Assembly (NCBI GenBank): GCA_016703065.1
Contig: JADJCU010000006.1
Coordinates: 124,001 to 188,000, forward strand
Reading direction: 5' to 3'
Length of the DNA stretch: 64,000 nt
DNA from: a bacterium
GTDB lineage: Bacteria; Electryoneota; RPQS01
Below are positions 18,749-29,841 of this stretch, one piece after another. The number at the start of each line of letters is the position of its first letter. Position 1 is the stretch's first letter. Under the pieces are notes generated by a model. That model saw nothing but the letters and a program-made list of their open reading frames with translations. It was not told the origin of the DNA and did no database searches. The position numbers and the translations under genes are program-made.

Positions 18749-21700
18749 ATGGTAATCCTACCTGCCACTTCCGTGAAGAACCTGAGCAGATTGTTTAGTC
18801 TACTCGTTGCGAGCACACTCTGGGCCGCACAAGTTCAGGTGGTTGTATCGACTGCTGAGCGGCTTCATGTGAAGTGGGCGCCGGGCGATGCCGTGCGCAA
18901 GACTGAACAGGAGACGCTCGCAGAGCTGTTTCCGTCTGCAGAGTGGTTAGCTGAGGAGGGGCGGTTGATTCCGGTGCAGACGTTACTTGTGGCCTGTCCT
19001 GTGGGCACGGCGCCGCGCGTCTCGCTTATCGACGTCACATATGGCGATTCCGATCTGCTTCTGCCTGACGCAGACATACGCGCCGATCGCGGGAGCACCC
19101 CGGCAAATACGCTGGTATTGGCAGGACGGGAACGCTGGCGCGGCTTTCAAATCGCGCAGCTAAAGCTGCGGCTGGCGGAGGGAACGCCCTCCGGGACCCG
19201 GGTCCTTGCAAGCGCGGAATTCGAAGTTCGTTTCGAGGGACGTTCTGAGGTCAGCGCAAGCACCGAGCGCGAGGTCGAAGCGCTTCGCGCGCTTACTTTG
19301 AATGGAAGCATTGCAAGCCGCTGGTGGGCGCTTCCCTCCGGAAGCGATACGCCGCTCGACGACGGGGCGGAGGCTTGGCCGGAGTTTGATCTGTATAAAC
19401 TTGGGCTTTCAGAGACCGGTCTATATAGCATGACGACGGAGTGGCTTCAGTCGCAGGGAATCCCGGTAGTCGGCGTGCCATCAACACAGCTTAAAATATA
19501 TGGCAACGGCGGGAAGATGCTCTCGGCCGGCCTTCTGACTGTTCCCGATTCGGTGCTGCGCGAGAACGCACTTCTGATCGAAGACGGCGGAGACGGTCGG
19601 ATGGACGCTGGCGACCGGGTCCTATTCTACGGCGAGGGTCTTAAGGGCTTCGACTATGCCGATGGCAGCTTGCTCGGCGATGATGGTCATGCGAGTCCGT
19701 ACTCAACTGAGAATGTTTACTGGATTGGCATAGATCCGGCGGGGCAAGCCGGCAAACGCATGGAGTTCATTCCAGAGTACTCAAACGCCTCGACGCAAGT
19801 CAGCTCGACGGTCGGGCGGAGTTATCTGGATCAAGAGCAGTTTATCTACGCCAGCGGTGCTTATCAGTCGAATTCAGGGATCAAGTGGTTCATGGCAACG
19901 CTCGACGGGCAAAGCGACCGCACGTTTTCGATCTCACTGGACGGCGCGAGCACGGGCGGAGGGTCCCTGCGATTGCGTGGAGTGGGTTCAGGTGTTTCCG
20001 GCTTCTTCGACGTACGAGTGAACGGCGCCGTCGTCAGTAGCGGCGTCTTTTCCGACCCGTTGGTTATACAGGTGCCGTCGGGTACCTTCGCGAACGGCAA
20101 CAACGTTATTCAGCTTTCGAATCGATCGGTCTCCGGACAGGTGTTACTAAACTATATCGAGGTTGAATACGCAAGGTCGTTAGCAACGTCGACCGGAGCG
20201 CTGGAAGTGGCGGCTCCGCAGGCAACGAATTGGTATGGCTATCAACTCGCGGGCCTAAGCGAAGACGCGTACATTCTCGACATATCGCATCCGCTTGAGC
20301 CGCGCGTCGGGCGGGGAACGTCGTTTAGCGATTCTTCCTATTCTGACAGTCCGCGACGCTACTATGCGACCAGCCCTGTCGTCGGATCGCGAGCTCTTTT
20401 GAGAGTACCAGTCTTTCGCGGCAGGAAGTCCTTCGAGGCCGACGACTATGCGCGCCTACGCGATCCGCAAAACGAAGCGGGCATGATCATCATCACGTAC
20501 GACGCGTGGTATGAGGAACTCGAACCGTTGGCCGAAATACATGAAAGCTACGAAGAAGAGCCGCTGCGAACTGTCCGCGTCAAGCTCAGTCACATCTTTG
20601 ACGAGTTCTCATGGGGCGTTGTGGATCCGGTCGCGATTCGGAATTTCCTGCGATACACGCACGACAACTGGCGCGGCCAGAGCAGAACGGCCGAGCCCCC
20701 ACAGTATGTTCTATTTGTGGGCGATGGCGATTATGACTATCGCAATCTCCTGTCCAGCGCTGACGACAACTGGATGCCGCCGTGGGAAGATGTGGGCAAT
20801 TGCACCGATGACTTCTATGTGGATTTCGATTCTGGAGCTCCGCTGCTCGACATGATGTCGGGCAGGTGGCCGGTGCAAAATGCGCAAGAGTTGACCGCGA
20901 TCATTGATAAGACGATTGAGTACGCGACCCGCCCGCTGTACGGACCGTGGAAAAACACCGCGACCTTTGTGGCCGACGATGAGTGGAAGGAAGGGCACTG
21001 TTCAGAAGAAGTCCACACGGATGACTCGGAGAACCTGATAAGTGACGTCTTACCGGAGTATTTTACGTTTCGCAAACTGTACGAGATTCTTTATCCGTTC
21101 AGACAGTCGAGCTCTACGTCGCAGAAACCGGACGGCACGCGCGACCTGATCGAGACCATAAACAGTGGAACCCTGCTCGTCAATTACGTTGGACACGGGA
21201 ATGAACGCGTGTGGACTGATGAACAGATGTTCGTGATGGACCGCGACTTCCCGTTAATTGACAACCCCCGCACGTGGCCGGTGATCGTCGCAGGAACGTG
21301 TACGTGGGGCGGATTTGATCGGCCCAACGAACGCTGCTTCCCCGAGTTGCTGCTGGCCGGCGACGATCGCGGGGCAATCGCCTGTATCGCGGCGACACGC
21401 TTCACATTTGTTTCACAGAATCAGCGGCTCACAGAAGAGTTTTATACTGAGATATTCCGGCAAGGGATATCAAGCCGAACCAGTCTCGGCCAGGCGCTAA
21501 GACTTGTGAAGCCGCTCGCCTCCGGGAACAAGTTGTACCATGTTCTTGGAGACCCGGCGCTCAGATTGGCAACTCCGGAGTACTTTGCGCATGTTGATTC
21601 GCTTGATGATTCCCTTCAGGCCGGCGCACTGTTTCACTTAAGCGGATTCGTGTCGCGAACGAACGATAGCGCGGCCGAAGTGCGGCATGAACCGAACCTC

Positions 21701-22711
21701 ACGATCGACAACGAAGTTTGGGCTGACTTCCAGGGTGTCGTAGAGGCGCGCGTCTTTGACTCCGAAGATTCAGCGGCGTACTACTTCCCGCTCGACACGA
21801 TGTGCAGCTTGCCGTCACCGATTCCATACTACTACGGGTTGCCGGGCAATGCAATCTTTCGCGGACGTTCTTCGATTGAAAACGGTCGCTTTAATGTGAC
21901 GTTTCTCGTGCCCCGCGACATTCAGTATGGAGGCGATAACGCGAAGGTTAGCCTCTACTTCTTCGGCAAGGCTGATAGTGAGTCCGACTCCGCAGACGGC
22001 ATCGGAATTGAACGGCCCTTGCGAATCGCGAACGCCGCTGCCGCAGTCACGGATTCGGTTCCACCACACATTGAAGTCTGGCTCGAAAACAATTCCTTCC
22101 GTGACGGCGATCAGGTCAGCAGGACACCGGCGTTGATCGTCAAACTGTCTGACGATTCAGGACTCAATCTTTCGGGCGAAGTCGGACACCGGATTACTGT
22201 TCGGATTGACGAAGCGCAAGCCGAGGACCTGACACAGTTCTTCAACTACGACATCGATAGCTACGTGCAAGGTGAGCTTGTGCGATCCATTGGCCCGCTG
22301 TCAGAGGGCGAGCATCGGCTGACCGTGGAGGCTTGGGATTCGTTCAACAACTTGAATACGACGTCATTGAATTTCATCGTCGGGCAAGCGGCCGAAGAGG
22401 GCTATGCAATTCGCGATGTGCTGAACTGGCCCAATCCGATGTCTGGTGAGACTTATTTCACGTATGCTTTGACGCAGGACGGCACGAGTGACGTAAACGT
22501 CCGGATTTACACGATGACCGGGAAGCTCGTGGATGAGATCGAGGGCTTGGGCACTCGCCAACTCTACAATAGCAACTCCGACCGCGCATGGAATGGCCGC
22601 GACCGCGAGGGGCACGAATTGGCCAATGGTGTTTACTTCTATAAAATCATTGCTCGACATCAACAAGGCTACGAAGCCGAAGCAACGGGCAAGTTGGTCA
22701 TTCTACGATAA
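18749..22711 (+). CDS. porU: PorU-like type IX secretion C25 cysteine peptidase/sortase
   Basis: A 1320-aa exported protein. After a signal peptide (KNLSRLFSLLVASTLWAAQ) come an N-terminal beta region, a gingipain-like C25 catalytic domain with the His in NYVGHGNERVW and the nucleophile Cys in AGTCTWGGFDRP, and a C-terminal type A sorting domain (NWPNPMSGETYF... ending GVYFYKI and VILR). In Bacteroidetes PorU cleaves the sorting domain of cargo and attaches cargo to lipid. The PorV-like gene follows directly, which supports PorU over a generic gingipain. ATG 18749 has no ribosome binding site; an in-frame ATG at 18716 lies inside the terminator hairpin. Confidence 0.82.
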   Translation: MVILPATSVKNLSRLFSLLVASTLWAAQVQVVVSTAERLHVKWAPGDAVRKTEQETLAELFPSAEWLAEEGRLIPVQTLLVACPVGTAPRVSLIDVTYGDSDLLLPDADIRADRGSTPANTLVLAGRERWRGFQIAQLKLRLAEGTPSGTRVLASAEFEVRFEGRSEVSASTEREVEALRALTLNGSIASRWWALPSGSDTPLDDGAEAWPEFDLYKLGLSETGLYSMTTEWLQSQGIPVVGVPSTQLKIYGNGGKMLSAGLLTVPDSVLRENALLIEDGGDGRMDAGDRVLFYGEGLKGFDYADGSLLGDDGHASPYSTENVYWIGIDPAGQAGKRMEFIPEYSNASTQVSSTVGRSYLDQEQFIYASGAYQSNSGIKWFMATLDGQSDRTFSISLDGASTGGGSLRLRGVGSGVSGFFDVRVNGAVVSSGVFSDPLVIQVPSGTFANGNNVIQLSNRSVSGQVLLNYIEVEYARSLATSTGALEVAAPQATNWYGYQLAGLSEDAYILDISHPLEPRVGRGTSFSDSSYSDSPRRYYATSPVVGSRALLRVPVFRGRKSFEADDYARLRDPQNEAGMIIITYDAWYEELEPLAEIHESYEEEPLRTVRVKLSHIFDEFSWGVVDPVAIRNFLRYTHDNWRGQSRTAEPPQYVLFVGDGDYDYRNLLSSADDNWMPPWEDVGNCTDDFYVDFDSGAPLLDMMSGRWPVQNAQELTAIIDKTIEYATRPLYGPWKNTATFVADDEWKEGHCSEEVHTDDSENLISDVLPEYFTFRKLYEILYPFRQSSSTSQKPDGTRDLIETINSGTLLVNYVGHGNERVWTDEQMFVMDRDFPLIDNPRTWPVIVAGTCTWGGFDRPNERCFPELLLAGDDRGAIACIAATRFTFVSQNQRLTEEFYTEIFRQGISSRTSLGQALRLVKPLASGNKLYHVLGDPALRLATPEYFAHVDSLDDSLQAGALFHLSGFVSRTNDSAAEVRHEPNLTIDNEVWADFQGVVEARVFDSEDSAAYYFPLDTMCSLPSPIPYYYGLPGNAIFRGRSSIENGRFNVTFLVPRDIQYGGDNAKVSLYFFGKADSESDSADGIGIERPLRIANAAAAVTDSVPPHIEVWLENNSFRDGDQVSRTPALIVKLSDDSGLNLSGEVGHRITVRIDEAQAEDLTQFFNYDIDSYVQGELVRSIGPLSEGEHRLTVEAWDSFNNLNTTSLNFIVGQAAEEGYAIRDVLNWPNPMSGETYFTYALTQDGTSDVNVRIYTMTGKLVDEIEGLGTRQLYNSNSDRAWNGRDREGHELANGVYFYKIIARHQQGYEAEATGKLVILR

Positions 22712-22744
22712 GAAGAAATCTAAATACACTTAGCAGGAGAGCAC

Positions 22745-23791
22745 ATGAAGAAGTGGATGTTTGCGGTCTTCGCGATGCTGGCAGGCCTTGTCGCACTACC
22801 GGCTCAGGCAGCCAGCGTCAGTCAGGCGACGCTGCTATTCCTCAAGATCGCGCCGGGCGCTCGCCCCACTGGAATGGGCGAAACCTTCGTCGCGATTGCC
22901 GATGACGCGACGGCCACTTGGTGGAATCCGGCCGGGCTGGGATTCCAGCATAAGAACGAAGTCACGATGATGTACTCGCGCTGGTTGCCGCAGTTCAACC
23001 TGTCCGACCTCTACTATGCGTTCGTCAGCGGCACTTACGAAGTGCCCGAGTGGGGTACCTTTGGTGCCAATGTTGTCTTTCTGAATCTCGGCGAAACCGT
23101 GCGCACCGGACCTTCAGGCGAGCAGCTGGGCACTTTCTCATCGTATGAAATGGCTGTCTCGGGCACGTACGGGGCGCTTGTAAATGACAACCTGTCAATG
23201 GGCGTTGGTTTGAAGCTCGCGTACAGTAACTTGTCGCCCGTCGGCGCAGGTGCCGAGCAGGGCAAGGGTACGGCGACCGCGATCGCAGCGGACCTCGGTC
23301 TACTTTACAAAGCTTCGTTCATGCCCGGCCTGTCGCTCGGCGCGAACCTCTCTAACATGGGTCCGAAAGTTTCATACATCGATCGCGCGCAAGCCGATCC
23401 GCTTCCGACGACGCTCAAGCTCGGTATGGCCTTCAAGGTGCTTGATCAAGAGTATAACAAGCTTACGATTGCGTCCGACATCGACAAGGAGCTCGTGAAA
23501 CGCGACGAATTCGGCCGTTCCGATGAGTTTTATGAAGCGGTGTTTTCCGCGTGGGGAGACGGCGACCTGATCAAGTCGGTTATCTGGCACGTCGGTGCGG
23601 AGTACTGGTACTCTACGCTCGTGGGTTTGCGCGGCGGGTACTACAACGATCATCTTGGTCGCGTCTTCCCCTATACGTTCGGCGTCTCCTTGAAGTACAG
23701 CACATATCGCTTTGATTTCAGCTACCTGACCGCCGGCGAGAATCATCCGCTGACGGATACGATGCGCTACTCTCTCTCCGTGGAGTTCTAA
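22745..23791 (+). CDS. porV: PorV/PorQ-family outer-membrane protein of type IX secretion
   Basis: A 348-aa beta-barrel protein with a signal peptide cleaved after AQA near residue 22. The N-terminal segment APGARPTGMGETFVAIADDATATWWNPAG is the family signature (in part seen here as ARPTGMGE and WWNPAGL), and the protein ends in a barrel-closing aromatic strand with terminal Phe. PorV shuttles cargo from the translocon to PorU. A GGAG ribosome binding site lies at 22735-22738. The gene follows porU by 33 bases, reproducing the PorU-PorV attachment pair. Confidence 0.82.
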   Translation: MKKWMFAVFAMLAGLVALPAQAASVSQATLLFLKIAPGARPTGMGETFVAIADDATATWWNPAGLGFQHKNEVTMMYSRWLPQFNLSDLYYAFVSGTYEVPEWGTFGANVVFLNLGETVRTGPSGEQLGTFSSYEMAVSGTYGALVNDNLSMGVGLKLAYSNLSPVGAGAEQGKGTATAIAADLGLLYKASFMPGLSLGANLSNMGPKVSYIDRAQADPLPTTLKLGMAFKVLDQEYNKLTIASDIDKELVKRDEFGRSDEFYEAVFSAWGDGDLIKSVIWHVGAEYWYSTLVGLRGGYYNDHLGRVFPYTFGVSLKYSTYRFDFSYLTAGENHPLTDTMRYSLSVEF

Positions 23792-23792
23792 T

Positions 23793-26702
23793 CTGAGGAT
23801 TGCACTTCTTGCGGCGGCGATCACTTTCTGCGCGAACGCGTGGTCAGCGCCGTCCGTTTCCCAATTCCCGATCCGCGAATGCGCCGCGCGGCTTGACGAC
23901 CGATGGCCGGTTGGCACTCCTATTCGATTGTGCGCCATTCGAGTTGAGTTTGCCCCGGACTCGCTTTCTGGCACCACAGGTGACGGCAGTTTCGGCTCCG
24001 GTTTTCCGGATACCCTGAAGATTGATCCGCTGCCGCATGATCGAGCGTACTTCGAAGATCATCTCCGTTTCCTAGTCGACTACTACGAGACGGCCTCACG
24101 TGGACACCTCGTGTTCGAGACGGCCGACATCTATCCTGCCGGCGACAATACGGCCTATCGTGTTGCCTATCCGATGTGGCATTACAATTACAATTCGGAC
24201 ACTGCGCTACTCAACGATAGGTTGATCGAACTGTTTGCCGAGAGTGTCAACTTAGCGGCGGGCGACGTCAATTTTCTGAACTACGATGCAATACTGCTCT
24301 TTCACGCGGGTGTCGGCAAAGATTTCAATATAGGTTTTGATAACTCACCGTTTGATATACCTTCGGCCTACATTGCGGAGCACGACCTCGCGTCGTTTAC
24401 TGGTTCACTTCCTGCGGGTGTTACAAGGGGATTACTGCTTCCAGAATCGCAGAATCAAATAGAAACTCTTGAGTTTGGTGTCGAATTGTCACTGAATGGC
24501 GTAATGGTCAAGTTGTTTGGGAATTGGCTGGGCATGCCTGACCTTTTACAACACGGAAACCGGCGCAAGTGGTGTTGGCCGATGGGGAATGATGGATCAA
24601 GGTTCCGGGAATGTGAATGCGGTTGTACCCGCGCTTCCGGACGCATGGTCGCGTGTCTATATGGGTTTGGAAGACCCGCTTGTGATTTATCCTTCAGGCC
24701 TCGGCGACACTGTTAGGATCGGGCGCTTTGACAATCCAGACGAACATCGTGTGATCAAGATTCCTGTGTCAGGGTCAGAGTACTATCTGCTCGAAAACCG
24801 AGATGCGGATGCGGATTCCATCCACCATGTTGTTCTGCGCGATCGGGATGATCGCGAAATGCAGATAAATCGCGACGGTGATATCACTGCCGCGCCCGGC
24901 TTTCGAGTCGCTATACACGCTTCGCACTACGACTTTGGGATTCCGGCAGCGGATTATTGATTTGGCACATAGATGAGCAAGTCACTCTGGACGGGATCGA
25001 CGACAATCGAGTGAATGCAAACCCGGAACGGCGAGGTGTCGATCTGGTTGAAGCTGACGGTTCGCAGGACATCGGCCGCGAGTATGGGTTTGCCACGTCC
25101 GGCTCGGGAACCGAACTCGGAATTCAGGAAGATTGTTGGTATCGCGACAATCGCGCTTTTCGCGACGCGAACGGTGAATCGGTGTTTGTCCGATTTAACG
25201 ACAACACTCGGCCCTCGGCGCGGTTAAATAGCCACGCCTACACGTTTCTTGAGATATCCGGTTTCTCCGACGTGGCCGACGTCATGTCATGCCGAATTCG
25301 CGGAACGTTGGTCGAGGAGGGTTTCCCGGTCACTTTCGCCGATTGCGCAGCAAGATGGACGATAGCGGACTTGGACGGTGACAGCCTGGGCGAGTTCTAC
25401 GTACAAACGCACGACTCACTATTCACGGTAGATTCCCTCGGTGCGCGGTTTGTCAGCCTCTTGCCGCCTGGAGCTCTGCTTCAACGTTCCACGACAGCGG
25501 CTGTTGAGCCGCAGAACGAATTGCTGTTCATCGGCACCGTGTTTGGTGTCTTGGACGGGTTCGATATTCACCCTGTATGGCCATTCGTTGAGCTGCCCGA
25601 AGGTGCGGGTGCAGCACTGCGAGCGTTCTATTGCCAAACCGGCACTGGCGAGGAGCGATACGTCGTCGATTTCGCAAACGGCGCTGGCGTGTATTCCAAC
25701 GACCTGACCCTGCTTGGAACAGATGAGCACATCGATGACACGATTGTCGAGTATCGCTATCTCGATTTGGCGCCTGCACGGCGTCTCGTCGGTCTATCTG
25801 ATACGCGGATTCATGCGCTCGCGGTTGGAGAAGACCTGTCCTCAGTTTGGTCGGTCGACGTAAACTCGAGTTGGGAACCAATAGTGGTCATCGAGTCTGA
25901 GCACACACTTATATATGACCAGGCAATCGGATACCTGGACGCGGCCGACGGCGTGCTAATAGGATCCGTGTCTGATTGTCTGCCGCCTGATATCGATTGG
26001 GACGGTGATGGAAGGATGGATGGCGGTGGCGCCGAGGGCGCTGATTTGGCGCCTCGCGAGGACTATGCGTTGGATCCGCAGGGCGATTACGCCTATCATG
26101 ATATGAATTTCGATGGCGAGCCCGATGTCCTGGAGACGGTCGCAATCGCGAACGACGGCGGCGATGTGATTGGACGCGAGTTAGTTGCCTTCGACCACGA
26201 GACCCATCGATATGCCGACTTTCCCATGGCAATTGCCGGTGAAGCACAGTTAGTCAGACTGAATCCGGAAACTCACCGCCTCCATCTTGTAACACAAGTC
26301 GTTGATGGTGGTAACGCATTGATCTCGCTAATGCGTTTTCCGATTTCACCAGATGGTACAGCGGAAGAGGTTTACGAGATCGGTGACGAATTGATCTTAA
26401 TCGGACCGGCGAGGCCCCAAGTGCATGAGCGAGGAGAGTTCGTTTATTGCTGGCCGAACCCAACCTCTGACATCTCGAGAATCCGCGTCACGTTGCCCTA
26501 TGCTGCAGTTGCGCGCGTGAAGATATTCGACCTGGCCGGCCGTGAAGTTGCGCGGCTTGAAGGATCATCCAGCACTGCCGGTGCGTTTGAGATTCCGTGG
26601 TCAACGTCGAGTGTTCAGAGCGGAGTGTATATCGCACGTGTCGAAACAACCGGCGGCGGCTTGACACAGTCATCTGAAGTTAAGATTGCGGTGGTGCGCT
26701 GA
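23793..26702 (+). CDS. M6-like secreted protein with sorting domain and degenerate zinc site (two frame breaks)
   Basis: Joined, this is about 969 aa: a signal peptide (RIALLAAAITFCANAWSA), an immune-inhibitor-A/M6-like region, a middle region with LIWHIDEQ, a propeller-like part and a C-terminal sorting domain (CWPNPTSDISR... SGVYIARVE). Where M6 peptidases have HEXXH, this one reads KLFGN-WLGMPDL, so both zinc histidines and the glutamate are gone. Frame breaks: an extra T in TTTT at 24544-24547 and a missing G at 24951-24952. The start appears to be CTG 23793, with no ATG/GTG/TTG in place. It is probably a type IX cargo with a binding rather than proteolytic role. Confidence 0.7.
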
Positions 26703-29700
26703 TGAAGAGCACGTTGGTCGCTTTGCTTGCCGCCATGACGATTGCCACCTGCGGGTTGGCGCAGACTGCCGAGTTCACTCGACCGCATCTCGAGTGGATG
26801 ACTTTCGAGACCGATAACTTTGTGGTTCACTACACAAAAGGTCTCGAGGAAGTGGCCTATCTGGCTGCGGACATCGCCGAGGATATCCACGAGCCGCTGT
26901 GCGATATCTATGATTACCGGCCCGACACCAAAGTCTCGCTGATCTTTTCCGACGAGGACGATATCGCAAACGCCGGCTCGTACTTCCAATCAAACAAGAT
27001 CAAGTTCTTTGCCACGTCAATGGCGTGGGACTTTCGCGGAACACACAACTGGCTGCGCAATGTCGTGACTCACGAGTATACGCACATGATTCAGCTTGGC
27101 TCGACCCGCAAATGGTCACGCAGGCTTCCGGCTTTCTACTTTCAAGCGCTTGGCTACGAGCCTGAACGTCGTCCTGACGTGCTGTACGGTTATCCGAATA
27201 CGCTGATTAGTTGGCCGCTGCCTTCGGTGACGATCCCCGCATGGTTCGCTGAGGGCACGGCCCAGTATCAATTCGACGGAAGTGGGTTCGACTTCTGGGA
27301 TAGCCACCGCGACATGCTGCTGCGCCAATCCGTTCTTTCAAATCGCCTGCTGTCGTTTGAAGACATGGGTTTCTTCGGCAAGACGAGCCTTGAGAGCGAA
27401 GGTGTCTACAATCAAGGCTTCTCATTTGTCAAGTACATTGCGGACCACCACGGAGGCGCGGCCTGCCTCGGCGAGATCTCGCGCAAGATGTCCAAAGCGC
27501 TTCCAGTAACGTTAAACGACGCGATCGGGAGTGTGACCGGCAAGCCGGGTGTCGAATTGTATCGCGAATGGAAGGCCGATCTTGAAGCGAAGTATGGCGT
27601 TTTACGCGATGAACTCACGCCATACTTCACTCGCGCGGATACGATGGATAAGAAGGGCTTTGTCGGCTTCTACCCGCGTTTCTCCCGTGATGGTCGCAAA
27701 CTCGCGTTCATATCGAATTCCGGACGCGACTACTTCGGACAGTCGTCGTCGTTGTATGTTTATGACGCGGAAAGGGACAGCATCGAGCTGATTGCCGGCG
27801 CTGTTCAAGGCGGTATCTCTTGGTTGCCGGATGACGCCGGAATCGTTTTCGCGCGCCGTACCACTGGTAATCCGCATGGCGCGCTGCTTCATGATCTCTA
27901 TTGCTATCGCTTCGAGGACAAGCGTGAGATCAGATTGAGTAAGGGGCTGCGCGCAGAGTCAGTAGATGTTAGCCCGGATGGCAAGACTTTGCTTTTTACG
28001 ATTAACGAAGCGGGGCAACGAGACCTCGCGTTGGCCGCGATGCCTGCTTTGACCGGAAAAGTGAAGCCGTTTCGCTCACAAGACGTTTTGTTGCGCTTGC
28101 CGTCTTTGCCGCATGAGCAGTACTATCTGCCAAAGTGGTCGCCGGATGGGACTCGCATTGCGGTGACACATCACTTGCGCGAGGGGAGAAGCATCCGCAT
28201 TTTCCGGTACGACGCTTCAGGGGGCAGCGCTAACGCTCGAACGCGAGTTCGTCGGTGAAGGAGCGGAGTTGCGCGACCCGTCGTGGACGGCTGACGGACA
28301 ATCTCTTTATGTATCATATGATGAGTCGGGAATTGCCAACATCTATCGACTCACTCTCGACACCGAGGAGCTCGAGCAACTTACCGTGGTCCTTGGCGGC
28401 GCATTGTATCCCGAGTATCGAGACGGAAAGCTCGCGTATTCGGATTTTTGCGGCGACGGTTTTCGTGTGTGCGTGGCCGATTCCATATCTCCGGTGAGGA
28501 TGCCGCGGCGTTCGCTTGACGATGCCGAGAGCTATATGGCCAAGATACCCACAGAAGATGTTGCCCTTCGCGGAACGGCCCGCAACGCAGACCCATATCG
28601 TCCCCGATTTGAATCGCTCTACTGGTTTCCGCGTATAGCCTTTGACTATAAGAAGTTCAAACCGGGTACCTATCTCGTCCTGAATGATGTGCTCGATAAA
28701 GTGACGTTCATCGGAGGCGCCGCGATCAATGCTGACCGCGAGTATGACCTCTACGGCCTCGCTGAGTACAAAGAATTCTATCCAACAATTTTTGCTGAGT
28801 ATTTCAATGTTCAGCGAAGGCTCACGTCGTATTTCGCGGATTCCTCGCGCATTGTCGGCGAAGAAGATGACGGTCGGGGACCAATTCCGATTTTTGACCA
28901 ATATCGTATTCGCTACCGCTATAACTTGAACGAGATCAGTGTCGGTCTGGGTTTACCTTTGACCGAGACGATGAACGTCAAGACGCGGGCGACGTACGAC
29001 CAGTATGTGGCGCACAATCGATTTGATGACGAATCGAGCGTGAGCCTCACCTACTTCCGCGGCTGGTCCTGGAAGTCCGGATACTATTTTGACGCGAGAC
29101 GGCCGGGAATGCTCACGGAGATCAGCCCGTCAAGCGGCTATCGCGGCTTTGTGGAGTACACGCGCGCAAATCACGATTTCATCAAAGATATCGAAATTGG
29201 CGGTGACGCCGTTGGCTTGCGCGAGATTTACGATCCCAATAACTACAATTTGTTTGAAGCTGGTCTGGAAAAGTACTTCAAGTTGCCGCTGAAGAGCCAC
29301 TCTGCCGAGCTTCGTCTCCGTGGCGGCTACATTGACGAAAATGTCGATCCCTTTTTTCATCAGTATGCCGGCGGACTTCCCGGAATGCGCGGATATTCGT
29401 TCTACAGTCTTGGCGGGACCAGGACTGCCGTAGGAACTTTGACCTACCGCTTCCCGCTCGTGGCACGCGCTGCAGTCGGTCTGTGGCCGCTCTCCATCAA
29501 CCGCGTCTTCGGGTCCATTTTTGCCGATTTTGGTGACGCGTGGACCGGGGATTACGGTGACCGCTCCCCGAAGAAAGATATCGGCGCCGGATTGCGCATG
29601 CAGCTGCATTCATTCTATGCCTACCCGACCGCGATCTCCTTTGACGTTGCTTACGGTCTCGATGAATTTGATGTCGTGGAAGACAACGTGACCACGAGCT

Positions 29701-29813
29701 ATGGCGACGAATTGCGGTACTACTTAACCGTTCTCTTTGATTTCTACACGCCGATCATTCCTCCCGCGCGGCATCCTTCGAGTTGCGCCTGCGCGGTTTG
29801 CGCTCACAGATAG
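26702..29813 (+). CDS. Secreted MA-type metallopeptidase with beta-propeller and outer-membrane barrel (one frame break)
   Basis: About 1036 aa when joined. After a signal peptide (LVALLAAMTIATCGLAQ) comes a gluzincin peptidase of the MA-like type: zinc site HEYTH (His124, His128) and the third ligand in WFAEGTAQY (Glu184). Then follow TolB/PD40-type propeller blades (FSRDGRKLAF, VSPDGKTLLF, WSPDGTRIAV, WTADGQSLYV) and a C-terminal Omp85/BamA-like barrel ending in GSIFADFGDAW. The frame breaks in a five-G run at 28220-28224; four G restore it. ATG 26702 shares bases with the preceding stop. It may process or display surface proteins; no substrate is known. Confidence 0.75.
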
Positions 29814-29841
29814 AATCATTCATCATACTTCGGAGACAGCA

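Noticed and set aside
18749..22711. Gingipain-type virulence protease
   Set aside because: The downstream PorV-like gene and the sortase-like TCxxGxFD context favour a PorU role over a cargo protease.
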